A stretch of 64,000 nucleotides of DNA from Pseudothioclava nitratireducens (GTDB lineage Bacteria; Pseudomonadota; Alphaproteobacteria; Rhodobacterales; Rhodobacteraceae), in contig NZ_JARGDK010000005.1 of NCBI RefSeq assembly GCF_029210495.1, forward strand, positions 62,001 through 126,000, read 5' to 3'. Each line of letters opens with the position of its first letter. The first letter of the stretch is position 1. A model generated the notes under the pieces. The model worked only from the letters and a program-made list of their open reading frames with translations. It had not been told where the DNA came from and did no database searches. The position numbers and the translations under genes were made by a program. Below, one piece after another: positions 44,103-53,885 of this stretch.

Positions 44103-45371
44103 TCAACGCATCTTCTTGAGCAGTTCGAGCGTCGGGTAGCCATCGGGCTTGAGCCCGTTGTCGCGCTGCCATGCCGAAACCGCGCTCATGGTATTCGGGC
44201 CGATCACCCCATCCGTGCCTTGCGTGTCATAGCCGAGCGCCGTCAGGCGGCGCTGAAGCTCCTTGCGCTCGGACGCGTCGAGCGGCGTGCCCGAGCGCGG
44301 CCAGGGCGCACGGAAGTCAGGCTTGCCCTTGATCCGGTCCGACAGATGCCCGACCCCGATCACATAGGCGTCGGCATTGTTGTAACGCGAGATCGCGCGG
44401 AAATTACCGAAGATCATCAGAGCGGGACCCTCGGCACCCGCGGGCAGCAGGATCGAGGCCGCGCCGTAATTCGGCACGCGCCCGCCAGAGACCGCGCGCA
44501 CACCGAGCGCCGCCCACTCGTCGGGCGACTTGCGCGTGCCCTTGCCCGCAAGACCGTAGTTGAAGCCGGAGGGCAGCGTGACCTCGACGCCCCATGGCTG
44601 GCCTTTGGACCAGCCCGAGCGCGCGAGATAAGCAGCGGTGGAGGCCAAGGCATCGGCGGGATTGTCCGACCAGATGTCACGCTTGCCATCGCCGGTGAAA
44701 TCGACCGCATAGGCAAGATAGGAGGTCGGAATGAATTGGGTGTGACCCATCGCACCGGCCCAGGAGCCGGTCATATGGCCTGCGTCGGTATCGCCCGCCT
44801 GAATGATCTGAAGAGCCGCGATGAGTTGCTTGGCGAAGAACTCGCCGCGCCGACCGTCAAAGGCGAGCGTGGCCAGCGCCGGCACGATCAGGGTGCGGCC
44901 CCGGTTGTTGCCGAAATTCGACTCCATGCCCCAGACCGCGACGACGACCTCTTTCTCGACGCCGTATTTCGCCTCGATCGCGGCGAGGGTCGAAGCGTGC
45001 TCGCGCAGCGCGGCCTGACCGTTCGAGATGCGCGTGTCCGAGACCGCGCCGTCGAGATATTGCCAGATGGTTTTCTTGAACTCGGCCTGATTGCGGTCGC
45101 GCTCGATCACGGTGGGGTTGTAGCGGATGCCCGCCGTCGCCCGCGCCCAGGTGGCTTCGGAAATACCATTGGCCAGCGCGCGGGATTTGAAACCGTCGAC
45201 CCAGGCCATGAACCGGGCTTGCGTGGCGGCATCCACGGGCGGGATCGGATCGGGCATGTTCGCTCCTGCACGGGCCATGGGACGCGGAGAACTGTCCAAG
45301 GGCCCCGCGCAGGCGGCAAGCCCCGTCGTGCCCAGAGCGGACACAAGAATGATCTTCAATGCACTTTTCAT
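44103..45371 (-). CDS. Lytic murein transglycosylase (MltB type) with peptidoglycan-binding domain
   Basis: The 422-residue protein is a predicted lipoprotein (lipobox LAAC near residue 20). The central SLT-like domain has the MltB pattern: VWGMESNFGNNRGR with the catalytic glutamate (near residue 150), GSWAGAMGHTQFIPTSYL and TAAYLARSGW. The C-terminal 60 residues form a PG-binding repeat (LQRRLTALGYDTQGTDGVIGPNTMSAV). It cleaves glycan strands to 1,6-anhydro products at the inner face of the outer membrane. Confidence 0.92.
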   Translation of the reverse strand: MKSALKIILVSALGTTGLAACAGPLDSSPRPMARAGANMPDPIPPVDAATQARFMAWVDGFKSRALANGISEATWARATAGIRYNPTVIERDRNQAEFKKTIWQYLDGAVSDTRISNGQAALREHASTLAAIEAKYGVEKEVVVAVWGMESNFGNNRGRTLIVPALATLAFDGRRGEFFAKQLIAALQIIQAGDTDAGHMTGSWAGAMGHTQFIPTSYLAYAVDFTGDGKRDIWSDNPADALASTAAYLARSGWSKGQPWGVEVTLPSGFNYGLAGKGTRKSPDEWAALGVRAVSGGRVPNYGAASILLPAGAEGPALMIFGNFRAISRYNNADAYVIGVGHLSDRIKGKPDFRAPWPRSGTPLDASERKELQRRLTALGYDTQGTDGVIGPNTMSAVSAWQRDNGLKPDGYPTLELLKKMR

Positions 45372-45476
45372 GATAACCCTGCCCGACTGTTTTCAGTTCG
45401 TTTGCTCGCGGGCAGTGTAGCACGCGGGCGGCAGGTGGCAAATGGGGGGCGCGGGGTCTCGCCGATCCGGCAAAGC

Positions 45477-45830
45477 TCAGGCAGAGCCTTTGTCGTCACC
45501 GAAAAACGGCGTCATCTGCGCGACGATCACGGAATTTTCATCGAGCGCGCGCTGCATCAATTCGCGTTCTTCGGCCTCGATCTCGTGGCCCTGCTTCTCG
45601 CGTTCCTCGATGGTGCCGTATCCGGTCACGTCAAGCGGCGCGAGATCGGCCTGCTTGAGAATGGCGACCGTCTCGCGCACGGCCTCGGCCTCATCGACGC
45701 CAGAAGCATAGCACAGAAGCCCCGCGCCGGTCGCGCCCTTGGGCAAACCGTCATCGGCGCTGCGGCCGACCTCGACCAGCAGGGTATAGACCTGTTGCGG
45801 GCGTTTCGGTTTGACGGGTTTGTCGGACAT
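45477..45830 (-). CDS. Conserved hypothetical acidic protein
   Basis: The 117-residue protein has no family I recognise. It begins with a basic, proline-containing stretch (SDKPVKPKRPQQVYTLLVEVG), has a cysteine in GAGLLCYASGVDEAEAV, and a charged coiled helix EEREKQGHEIEAEERELMQRALDEN (quoted in part: EEREKQGHEIEAEERELM). Codon use matches the host. Related small proteins are common in Rhodobacteraceae. No signal peptide or membrane segment is visible. Confidence 0.7.
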   Translation of the reverse strand: MSDKPVKPKRPQQVYTLLVEVGRSADDGLPKGATGAGLLCYASGVDEAEAVRETVAILKQADLAPLDVTGYGTIEEREKQGHEIEAEERELMQRALDENSVIVAQMTPFFGDDKGSA

Positions 45831-45898
45831 GATCGGCGGGCCTTGCGCTGAAAGAGAGCTTGCGTCTCTGTGTCACGAAAGGCCCCGCGCGTCCACAC

Positions 45899-46144
45899 TC
45901 AGCTTTTGGCGCGACGATAGCCCCAGATCAAAAGGCTCGCCCCCGCGATGCCGACAATGAGTTGCGGCACCCAACTGTTGGCCGCGTAGATGCCGAGCAA
46001 GGACAGGATCAGGTTCAGCACGAAGGCACCAATGATCCCCAGCAGGATATTCGAGAAGATGCCCGTGTCGGCTTTCATAATCATGCTGGCAATCCAGCCC
46101 GCGAGGCCGCCGACGATGATAGAGGCGATAAGTCCCAGACCCAT
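45899..46144 (-). CDS. GlsB/YeaQ/YmgE family stress-associated membrane protein
   Basis: The 81-residue protein has three hydrophobic segments and the family repeats IVGGLAGWIASMIM, ILLGIIGAFVLNLIL and QLIVGIAGASLLIW, with the usual glycine zippers. The family is linked to envelope stress and transglycosylase-associated proteins. GGAGAAC precedes the ATG. It follows dapD on the same strand but a terminator separates them. Confidence 0.9.
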   Translation of the reverse strand: MGLGLIASIIVGGLAGWIASMIMKADTGIFSNILLGIIGAFVLNLILSLLGIYAANSWVPQLIVGIAGASLLIWGYRRAKS

Positions 46145-46180
46145 GGTGTTCTCCTGAATAGGTTTTGGGACGAACGCGAA

Positions 46181-46216
46181 ACGGGCGGCCCAGGTTCCCC
46201 CGGACCGCCCGTTCTT
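46181..46216 (-). terminator. Terminator after dapD
   Basis: ACGGGCGG and CCGCCCGT can pair around a 16-base loop that itself contains complementary runs. On the minus strand a weak TTTCG follows. It lies directly after dapD and before the GlsB-type gene. Confidence 0.6.
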
Positions 46217-46234
46217 TAACTTCCGCGCTACGGA

Positions 46235-47062
<828 letters not shown>

Positions 47063-47144
47063 CGGCGTTTCCTCTTTGCGGTGGTTTTCCTCGGCCCAAG
47101 CCTATAGTCAGAAGAACGCATACGCGCAATGAGCAGGACGCCGC

Positions 47145-47969
47145 ATGAAAGACGACAATCGCAATCACCCGTTCCGTGACTCGGTCGAGGATGCCAAGGC
47201 CGCAGACCGTATCCCCGACACCCCGCAGACCCGCGCACCCGCCTATCGGCTGGCCTTTACCGATGTCGATTTCATGATGCGCGAAGAGCTGCGCCCGGTG
47301 CGGTTGCAGCTTGAACTGCTCAAGCCGCAGATGATCATGGACGAGCGCGGGATCGAGTCGACCATCGTCATGTTCGGTGGCGCGCGCATCCCCGAGCCCG
47401 CCAAGAAGGACAGCGCCAAGACCGATTATCTGGCGGAGCTGTCCTCTTATTATGAAGAGGCACGGGTTTTCGCCAAGGTGATGACCGAGCGTTCGATGGA
47501 AAGCTACGGGCGTGAGAACGTGATCTGCACCGGCGGTGGTCCGGGCGTGATGGAGGCTGGCAATCGCGGCGCGCATGAGGCGGGCGGCCAGTCGATCGGG
47601 CTGAATATCGTGCTGCCGCATGAGCAGGCGCCAAACCAATACGTGACGCCCGATCTTGCGTTCAATTTCCACTATTTCGCGATCCGCAAGATGCATTTCC
47701 TGATGCGCGCCAAAGCGGTCACGGTGTTCCCCGGCGGGTTCGGCACGCTCGACGAGATGTTCGAGAGCCTGACGCTGATCCAGACCGGGCGGATGCGGAA
47801 AATCCCGTTCATCCTGTTCGGACGCGAGTTCTGGAACGGGATCATCAACTGGGAGCGGCTGAAAGAGGCGGGCACAATCTCGCCCGAGGATCTCGACCTG
47901 ATTTCCTTTGTCGAAACCGCAGACGAGGCCGTGGCGATTATCGACGGCTGGGACTACGGCTGCGCTTGA
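47145..47969 (+). CDS. LOG-family (TIGR00730) Rossmann protein
   Basis: The 274-residue protein has the nucleotide-hydrolase pattern TIVMFGGARIPEP, ICTGGGPGVMEAGNRGAHEAGG (near residue 125), then FPGGFGTLDEMFESLTLIQTG with the catalytic PGGxGTxxE (near 195). The family includes LOG cytokinin-nucleotide phosphoribohydrolases and YgdH-like nucleotide 5'-monophosphate nucleosidases; the older label lysine decarboxylase is misleading. This longer form with an N-terminal extension is common in alphaproteobacteria. Confidence 0.9.
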   Translation: MKDDNRNHPFRDSVEDAKAADRIPDTPQTRAPAYRLAFTDVDFMMREELRPVRLQLELLKPQMIMDERGIESTIVMFGGARIPEPAKKDSAKTDYLAELSSYYEEARVFAKVMTERSMESYGRENVICTGGGPGVMEAGNRGAHEAGGQSIGLNIVLPHEQAPNQYVTPDLAFNFHYFAIRKMHFLMRAKAVTVFPGGFGTLDEMFESLTLIQTGRMRKIPFILFGREFWNGIINWERLKEAGTISPEDLDLISFVETADEAVAIIDGWDYGCA

Positions 47970-47970
47970 A

Positions 47971-48018
47971 AAATGCTGCGCAGCGAAACGGGTGGTTTCG
48001 CTGCGCAGCAATTCTTTT
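47971..48018. terminator. Strong bidirectional terminator between convergent genes
   Basis: GCTGCGCAGCGAAAC-gggtg-GTTTCGCTGCGCAGC is a perfect 15-pair stem with T-rich flanks on both sides (AATTCTTTT on the plus strand). It separates the LOG-like gene from the convergent rlmN. Confidence 0.9.
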
Positions 48019-48029
48019 AGATCAGTGAC

Positions 48030-49211
48030 TTAGAGGCCCGCTTCGGCCTGAATTTCTGCACGCGATTTGCGGGCGCGTTCGGTCGCGGATTTCAACTGCC
48101 CGCAGGCTGCCATGATATCCTCGCCGCGCGGCGTGCGGATTGGCGAAGCATAGCCCGCCTTATAGATGATATCCGCGAAACTCTCGATCCGTTCCCAGTC
48201 CGAGCGCTGATAGGGCGCGCCGGGCCATTCGTTGAATGGGATCAGGTTGATCTTGGCCGGGATGCCGCGGATCAGCTTGACCAGACGCTTGGCGTCTTCG
48301 TCGCTGTCATTCACATCCTTGAGCATCACATATTCAAAGGTGATCCGCTCGGAGTTCGACAGGCGCGGGTAGTCGCGCAGCGCCCCCAGCAGGGTTTCGA
48401 TGTTCCACTTCTTGTTGACCGGAACGAGGCGGTCACGGACGGCGTCGGTGGTCGCGTGGAAGCTGATCGCAAGCAGGCAGCCGATCTCTTCGGCGGTCTT
48501 GGCGATCTCGGGGACGATACCGCTGGTGGACAGGGTGATCCGGCGGCGCGAGAGGCTGATGCCCTCGCCATCCATCACGACCTGCATCGCGTCACGGACG
48601 TTGTCGAAGTTGTAAAGCGGCTCGCCCATGCCCATCAGCACGACGTTCGAAACGAGACGGGTCTCGTTCTTGGGGGCGCCCTGCTCGGGCCATTCGTTCA
48701 GATCGTCGCGCGCAACCATCACCTGCCCGACAATCTCGGCGGCGGTCAGGTTGCGGACCAGCTTCTGGGTGCCGGTATGGCAGAAGGAGCAGGTCAGGGT
48801 GCAGCCGACCTGGCTGGAGATGCAGAGCGTGCCGCGGTTTTCCTCGGGGATGTAGACGACCTCGACCTCATGGCCGCCCGCGATGCGCAGAAGGTATTTG
48901 CGCGTACCATCCATCGAGACCTGCTTGGTGACGATCTCGGGCACGGCGATCTCGAACTTCTCTTCGAGCATCGCACGGTAGTCCTTGGCGAGGTTGGTCA
49001 TCGCCGCGAAATCGCGCACGCCCCAGTAATAGACCCATTGCCAGATCTGCCCGACCCGCATCTTGGCCTGCTTCTCGGGCGTGCCCGCCGCGATCAGCGC
49101 GTCGCGCAACTGCGGCCGCGTCAGCCCGACAAGATTGATCTTGCCGGTCTCGGGCAGCTTGCGCGGGATCGTGTGCACGTCTTGCGTGATGGGTGCCGAA
49201 GGCTGAGTCAT
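48030..49211 (-). CDS. rlmN: 23S rRNA (adenine-2503-C2)-methyltransferase
   Basis: RlmN is a radical SAM enzyme that methylates A2503 of 23S rRNA and A37 of some tRNAs. The 393-residue protein has the cluster motif [13 protein letters not shown] (CxxxCxxC, near residue 140), [27 protein letters not shown], and the second catalytic cysteine in the C-terminal AACGQLK. Length is normal. Confidence 0.96.
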   Translation of the reverse strand: MTQPSAPITQDVHTIPRKLPETGKINLVGLTRPQLRDALIAAGTPEKQAKMRVGQIWQWVYYWGVRDFAAMTNLAKDYRAMLEEKFEIAVPEIVTKQVSMDGTRKYLLRIAGGHEVEVVYIPEENRGTLCISSQVGCTLTCSFCHTGTQKLVRNLTAAEIVGQVMVARDDLNEWPEQGAPKNETRLVSNVVLMGMGEPLYNFDNVRDAMQVVMDGEGISLSRRRITLSTSGIVPEIAKTAEEIGCLLAISFHATTDAVRDRLVPVNKKWNIETLLGALRDYPRLSNSERITFEYVMLKDVNDSDEDAKRLVKLIRGIPAKINLIPFNEWPGAPYQRSDWERIESFADIIYKAGYASPIRTPRGEDIMAACGQLKSATERARKSRAEIQAEAGL

Positions 49212-49274
49212 GGTCGCGGTTCCGGTGAAAGAGGCGCTTCATATAGGGGATTCGCGCGCCCCGTGGGAGTCAAA

Positions 49275-49302
49275 ATGCAAAGACCCCGGACAAGCCGGGG
49301 TC
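49275..49302 (-). terminator. Terminator after the IalB gene
   Basis: GACCCCGG-cttgt-CCGGGGTC followed by TTTGCATTTT on the minus strand, about 20 bases past the ialB stop. Confidence 0.85.
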
Positions 49303-49323
49303 CGCAAAACAGTTTCGATGCGC

Positions 49324-49854
49324 TTATTTGCAGCGCGTCGCGGCTTCGTCGGTCGCGGCGGTAAAGCCGATGAGCGAGAACGTGTCCTCGGTCCGGGTGC
49401 CGCGTCCGGACTGGCCGGTCAGCTTCACATCGGCGCCCGCCTTCATCGCGGCGATGATCTTGGCGTCCTCGTCGGGCGAGCCCGCCCATGCGCCTTCGCC
49501 ATCGGTGAAGAGCGTAAAGGCATTGCCGCCAACGTTCAACTCGACGGTCGAGCCCTTGGCAAACGGATAGCCGCCCATGAAGGACACTTCGCCCGGCTTG
49601 CCCTGACGATAGGTCACGAACAGCAGGATGTCGCCACGGCGCACCTGCACCGGCTTGCCGTCCTTGGTGTTGACCGTCTGCTTGGGCGCGGAAACACCCC
49701 AGCATTCCTTGGGGCTGCCATCGACAAAGACACTCCAGTCGGTTTCGGCGGCCACGCGATTGGTGCTTTGCTGCGCCATCGCGGGCAGGCCCGCACCGAT
49801 CACAGCCGCGCCGAGGACCGCACCCGCAACGGTTTTCAGGACGATATTCTTCAT
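49324..49854 (-). CDS. IalB family exported protein
   Basis: The 176-residue protein has a Sec signal peptide (IVLKTVAGAVLGAAVIGAGLPAMA) and the IalB-like core: DWSVFVDGSPKECWGVS, RRGDILLFVTYRQGKPGEVSFMGGYPF (quoted in part: ILLFVTYRQGKPGEVSFMGG) and a final FSLIGFTAATDEAATRC with a cysteine pair likely forming a disulfide. The invasion-associated locus B family is broadly present in non-pathogenic alphaproteobacteria; its function is unknown. It is its own unit with a terminator. Confidence 0.87.
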   Translation of the reverse strand: MKNIVLKTVAGAVLGAAVIGAGLPAMAQQSTNRVAAETDWSVFVDGSPKECWGVSAPKQTVNTKDGKPVQVRRGDILLFVTYRQGKPGEVSFMGGYPFAKGSTVELNVGGNAFTLFTDGEGAWAGSPDEDAKIIAAMKAGADVKLTGQSGRGTRTEDTFSLIGFTAATDEAATRCK

Positions 49855-50024
49855 GGTTACAGCCTCCAGCTGCCAGATGCCTCTTCCCGCCTTGCGGGCT
49901 TCTTCATGCCCTTTTTTCCAATGGCGGATGTGATTTCAACTCGATATCCAACAGATAACGCAAAAGTGCCAAGCGGGGGAAGCCCTCTGGGCGGGATTTC
50001 GCGCATGAAAGACAGGAGAAACCC

Positions 50025-51014
50025 ATGGCGGCAGTGCCGATGATCGAGTTGTGGCGGGGCGGAATGCTGGAATCGGTCCATGCGGGCCATGCGGTGATCT
50101 TCGGACCCGATGGGATCGAGGCGGCTTGGGGCGACCCCGAGGCCGTGATCTTTCCACGTTCGTCGTGCAAGATGCTTCAAGCGCTGCCGCTCTTGGAAAG
50201 TGGTGCCGCCGATGCGGCGGGTCTGGGTGACGCGCAGCTTGCGCTGGCCTGCGCAAGCCATTCCGGCGGCGGCATCCATACGCGGGCGGTGGAGGCGTGG
50301 TTGAACGGGCTTGGCATGGCCGAGGGCGATCTACGCTGCGGGGTCCATATGCCGTGGGACAAGGATGAGAACAAACGCCTCACCTGTTCCGAGGGCGCAC
50401 CCTGCCAGCTCCATAACAACTGCTCTGGCAAGCATGCGGGCTTCCTGACGCTGAACCGGCACCTGCGAGGCGGCTCGGAATATGTCGAGATCGACCACCC
50501 GGTGCAAAAAGCTGCGCGGGCGGCCTTTGAAGAGGTCGTCGGGGAAACCGCACCGCATTGGGGGATCGACGGGTGCTCGGCCCCGAACTTCGCTTGCACG
50601 GTGACGGGACTGGCGCGCGCGATGCAGTTCTTTGCCGCCGCCAACCCCGATGGCGATGCCCGCCAGTCGGCCGCCGCACGCCTGACGCGCGCGATGATGG
50701 CCTTCCCGGAACTTGTGGCGGGCGAAGGCCGCGCCTGCACGGAACTGATGCAGGCCTGCGCTGGACAGGCCGCCGTCAAGACCGGGGCCGAGGCTGTGTT
50801 CATCGCGATCCTGCCGGGCCAGAGCCGGGGTATCGCGCTCAAGATCGTCGATGGCGGCACTCGCGCCGCCGAGGCCGCGATTGCCGCGCTTCTGGTGCGC
50901 TGTGGCGTGCTCGACCCCGCCCACCCCGCCTTCGACAAGCGCCTGCCCAGCGCGCAGAAGAACTGGCGCGGGTTCACCTATGGCGAGATGCGTCTGGCAC
51001 CGGGTTTCGGCTGA
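50025..51014 (+). CDS. Asparaginase, type of Rhizobium etli (PF06089-like)
   Basis: The 329-residue protein resembles the thermolabile asparaginase II family of Rhizobium: ELWRGGMLESVHAGHAVI at the start, FPRSSCKMLQALPLLESGAAD (near residue 45), LACASHSGG, HNNCSGKHAGFL (near 130) and GIDGCSAPNFA (near 180). The SCK and NCSGKH motifs hold the proposed catalytic serine, lysine and cysteine residues. It hydrolyses L-asparagine to aspartate. GACAGGAGAAA precedes the ATG. Confidence 0.9.
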   Translation: MAAVPMIELWRGGMLESVHAGHAVIFGPDGIEAAWGDPEAVIFPRSSCKMLQALPLLESGAADAAGLGDAQLALACASHSGGGIHTRAVEAWLNGLGMAEGDLRCGVHMPWDKDENKRLTCSEGAPCQLHNNCSGKHAGFLTLNRHLRGGSEYVEIDHPVQKAARAAFEEVVGETAPHWGIDGCSAPNFACTVTGLARAMQFFAAANPDGDARQSAAARLTRAMMAFPELVAGEGRACTELMQACAGQAAVKTGAEAVFIAILPGQSRGIALKIVDGGTRAAEAAIAALLVRCGVLDPAHPAFDKRLPSAQKNWRGFTYGEMRLAPGFG

Positions 51015-51079
51015 TCGCTTTCATCAAACCCGCACTACGCCCGCCGGAGGCATCGGCCCCAACGCGCGCGCAGCCCCGG

Positions 51080-51850
51080 TTACAGCAGGTCCCAGATCAG
51101 CCGGATCGCCAGGAGCGTCGAGGTCGTGACCAGAAGCGGCTTGATGATCCGGGCGCCCACGCGGATAGCGAGCCGAGCACCAAGCCGCGCGCCCGCCATC
51201 TGCGCCAGCCCCATCGCCAGACCCATCACCCACCACGGCGCGCCAAACACAGCAAATCCCGCCAGCCCGCCGATATTCGACGCAAAGTTCAAGAGTTTGG
51301 TATGCGCCGTCGCCTTGAGCACGCCGTAACCCGCGAGCGTCACGAAACCGATCATGAAGAACGCGCCCGTGCCCGGCCCGATCAGCCCGTCATAGAACCC
51401 GATCAGCGGCACGACGAAAGCGGTGAAGGCCGCAGGCGTCATGCGCTGCACACGATCGGTATCGTCCAGCCCTTTTCGGAACGCAAAGAAGGCCGCGATC
51501 GCGATCAGGATCACCGGCAGCGCATAGCGTAACCCTTCGGTCGGGATCACTGAGACTAGCATCGCCCCGATCAGCCCCGCCAGACCCGAGAGCGCCGCCG
51601 CCCCGATCTGCGGGCGGAGCCGCACGTGACCCGAGCGGGCATAAGAAATCGCCGCCGTCGCTGCACCGAACGCGCCCTGCACCTTGTTGGTCGAAAGCGC
51701 CTCGAGCGGGCTTGCCCCGGCGAGCAAAAGAACCGGCAGCGTGATCAGCCCGCCACCGCCCGCGATACTATCCACGAACCCGGCAGCAAAGGCCGCCGCG
51801 ATCAGCATCAGGGCAAGGTCGAGCGAGACTTCGAACATCGGGCGCGGCAT
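51080..51850 (-). CDS. TSUP family (TauE/SafE) permease
   Basis: The 256-residue protein has about eight hydrophobic segments with the two TSUP repeats: FAAGFVDSIAGGGGLITLPVLLLAG (residues about 18-42, quoted in part as GFVDSIAGGGGLITLP), NKVQGAFGAATAAISY, and in the second half GFYDGLIGPGTGAFFMIGF. TSUP proteins move sulfur or organosulfonate anions or other organic anions. The substrate is unknown. Confidence 0.9.
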   Translation of the reverse strand: MPRPMFEVSLDLALMLIAAAFAAGFVDSIAGGGGLITLPVLLLAGASPLEALSTNKVQGAFGAATAAISYARSGHVRLRPQIGAAALSGLAGLIGAMLVSVIPTEGLRYALPVILIAIAAFFAFRKGLDDTDRVQRMTPAAFTAFVVPLIGFYDGLIGPGTGAFFMIGFVTLAGYGVLKATAHTKLLNFASNIGGLAGFAVFGAPWWVMGLAMGLAQMAGARLGARLAIRVGARIIKPLLVTTSTLLAIRLIWDLL

Positions 51851-51938
51851 CCAGAAAGGTGTCGGCTTTCTTCCTCTGCCGCCGGGTCAAAGTAAACCCC
51901 GCTTGTGAGGTGCAGCCCGCCCGACTAGGCTGGCCCGA

Positions 51939-52835
51939 GTGACCAAGGACCCGCGCGTGCCCTATTCCGCCCTGACAGCCTATTGCGCCCCGGCGCGACC
52001 CCGCTCCGAGATCTGGCGGCTGCTCGTCGGGCTTGTGGGTATCGTCGTGCTTTATCTCGGTCTGAACTGGCTGGCCCTCGCTTACGTGCTCAGCCACCTG
52101 CCCCCCTTTCGCGCGGCTTCGGTGCTGCAAACATTGGCTGCGGGCAGCTCTCCCGAGGGGCTGATGATGCTCTTGGCGACCTTCGTGCCTATGGCGGCGG
52201 CGGTGATCTTCGTCACCCGCGCGCTCCATGACCGCGCGGGCGGGACGCTGTTTGGCGCGCAGGCATGGACAAACGCGCGGCGCGTCGCGGCACCCCTGAT
52301 CGCGCTGGCCGTGCTGCTTTTGCCGCTGGCGTTGTTGAACCCTGATGTGGGAAATGCGGGGACGCTCGCGCAAAGCCTGCGCTGGATGCCGCTCGCGCTG
52401 CCGCTTCTGGCGATCCAGATCGGCGCCGAGGAGCTGGTGTTTCGCGGCTACATGCTGCAACAGCTCGCCGCGCGCACGACCAACCCGATCCTCTGGATGG
52501 TGGTGCCCTCGGCACTCTTCGGCGCGCTGCATTATTCCACCGCCGATTTCGGCGCCAATGCGATCTGGCCCGCGCTTTGGGCCTTTGGGTTCGGCTGCCT
52601 CGCCGCCGACCTCACGGCACGCACCGGCAATCTTGGTGCTGCACTGGGGCTGCATTTCGCAACCAATTTTTCGGCCATGTTTCTGGTCGGGCTTTACGGA
52701 CAGCTTGACGGGCTTGCGCTTTACACCGTGGTCATCAACACCCGCGACACCGCCATGCTTGCGCCCTACATGGCCATCGACGCGATTGCGGTGCTGGTCT
52801 CCTGGCTCCTCGCCCGGGTGATCTTGCGCGTCTGA
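51939..52835 (+). CDS. CPBP-family intramembrane protease
   Basis: The 298-residue protein has about eight hydrophobic segments and the CAAX-protease motifs EELVFRGYML (near residue 160), FGALHYSTADFG (near 195) and LGLHFATNFSA (near 240), which supply the glutamates, histidine and asparagine-class residues of the glutamic endopeptidase active site. The start is a GTG; the substrate is not known. In bacteria such proteins process peptides or act in immunity, but no bacteriocin genes are near. Confidence 0.88.
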   Translation: MTKDPRVPYSALTAYCAPARPRSEIWRLLVGLVGIVVLYLGLNWLALAYVLSHLPPFRAASVLQTLAAGSSPEGLMMLLATFVPMAAAVIFVTRALHDRAGGTLFGAQAWTNARRVAAPLIALAVLLLPLALLNPDVGNAGTLAQSLRWMPLALPLLAIQIGAEELVFRGYMLQQLAARTTNPILWMVVPSALFGALHYSTADFGANAIWPALWAFGFGCLAADLTARTGNLGAALGLHFATNFSAMFLVGLYGQLDGLALYTVVINTRDTAMLAPYMAIDAIAVLVSWLLARVILRV

Positions 52836-52899
52836 TTGCAATTCCCGGCCAGCAGGCTTATCTGGGGCGAACGTCACGTCAGCAAGGGGCCGCAGACCG

Positions 52900-53811
52900 A
52901 TGAACTGGATCTCGAACTACGTCCGACCCAAGATCAACTCGCTGTTCTCGCGCCGCGATACGCCCGAGAACCTGTGGACCAAATGCCCCGAATGCGGGAC
53001 GATGCTGTTTCACCGCGAGCTGTCGGACAACCTGAACGTCTGCACCAATTGCGACCACCACATGGCGATCACGCCGCGCGCGCGCTTCGAAGCGCTGTTT
53101 GACGGCGGCATCTTCGCCGAGGTGAAAGTCCCCGAACCGATCGCCGATCCGCTGCATTTCAAGGATCAGAAAAAATATCCCGACCGGATGAAATCGGCGC
53201 AGAAATCGACCGGTGAGAAAGAGGCGATGCTGGTCGCCGAGGGTGAGATCGGGCGCACGCCGATCATCGCGGCCGGGCAGGATTTCAGCTTCATGGGCGG
53301 CTCCATGGGCATGTATGTCGGCAATGCGATCATCGCCGCCGCCGAACGCGCGGTGAAGCTCAAGCGCCCGCTGGTTCTGTTCTCGGCCGCCGGTGGCGCG
53401 CGGATGCAAGAGGGCATCCTCTCGCTCATGCAAATGCCGCGCACCACGGTTGCGGTCGAAATGCTGCGCGAGGCGAACCTGCCTTACATCGTCGTCCTCA
53501 CCCACCCGACCACCGGGGGCGTGACCGCGTCTTATGCGATGCTGGGAGATGTGCAGATCGCGGAACCCAACGCGCTGATCTGCTTTGCCGGCCCGCGCGT
53601 GATCGAACAGACGATCCGCGAGAAACTCCCCGAGGGCTTCCAGCGCGCCGAATACCTGCTCGATCACGGGATGCTCGACCGGGTGACCCACCGCACGAAA
53701 ATGCGCGAGGAACTCATCACCATTCTGCGGATGCTGATGGGACTGCCGCCGGCGGTCGCGGGCGACCTGCCCAAGCCCGACAAGGCCGAAGCCCCCGCCA
53801 AGGCCGAATAA
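52900..53811 (+). CDS. accD: Acetyl-CoA carboxylase, carboxyltransferase beta subunit
   Basis: AccD, with AccA, transfers the carboxyl group from biotin to acetyl-CoA for fatty acid synthesis. The 303-residue protein has the N-terminal zinc ribbon WTKCPECGTMLFHRE...CTNCDHH (Cys pairs near residues 28-50), then the crotonase-like core with FSAAGGARMQEGILSLMQM and THPTTGGVTASYAMLGDV. folC follows, the common accD-folC order. Confidence 0.96.
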   Translation: MNWISNYVRPKINSLFSRRDTPENLWTKCPECGTMLFHRELSDNLNVCTNCDHHMAITPRARFEALFDGGIFAEVKVPEPIADPLHFKDQKKYPDRMKSAQKSTGEKEAMLVAEGEIGRTPIIAAGQDFSFMGGSMGMYVGNAIIAAAERAVKLKRPLVLFSAAGGARMQEGILSLMQMPRTTVAVEMLREANLPYIVVLTHPTTGGVTASYAMLGDVQIAEPNALICFAGPRVIEQTIREKLPEGFQRAEYLLDHGMLDRVTHRTKMREELITILRMLMGLPPAVAGDLPKPDKAEAPAKAE

Positions 53812-53812
53812 G

Positions 53813-53872
53813 CCTTTCATCCAACCTGAAATAGTCCGGGGGTCCGGGGGCAGCGCCCCGGCCTCGCCTCTC
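53813..53872 (+). repeat. GC-rich extragenic palindrome, copy 4
   Basis: After accD the sequence ttcatccaacct-GAAATAgtCCGGGGG-tCCGGGGGCAGCGCCCCGG repeats the layout of copies 1-3. The stem CCGGGGGcagCGCCCCGG is nearly complete. It may act as a terminator between accD and folC. Confidence 0.6.
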
Positions 53873-53885
53873 CAGAGGTGCCGCC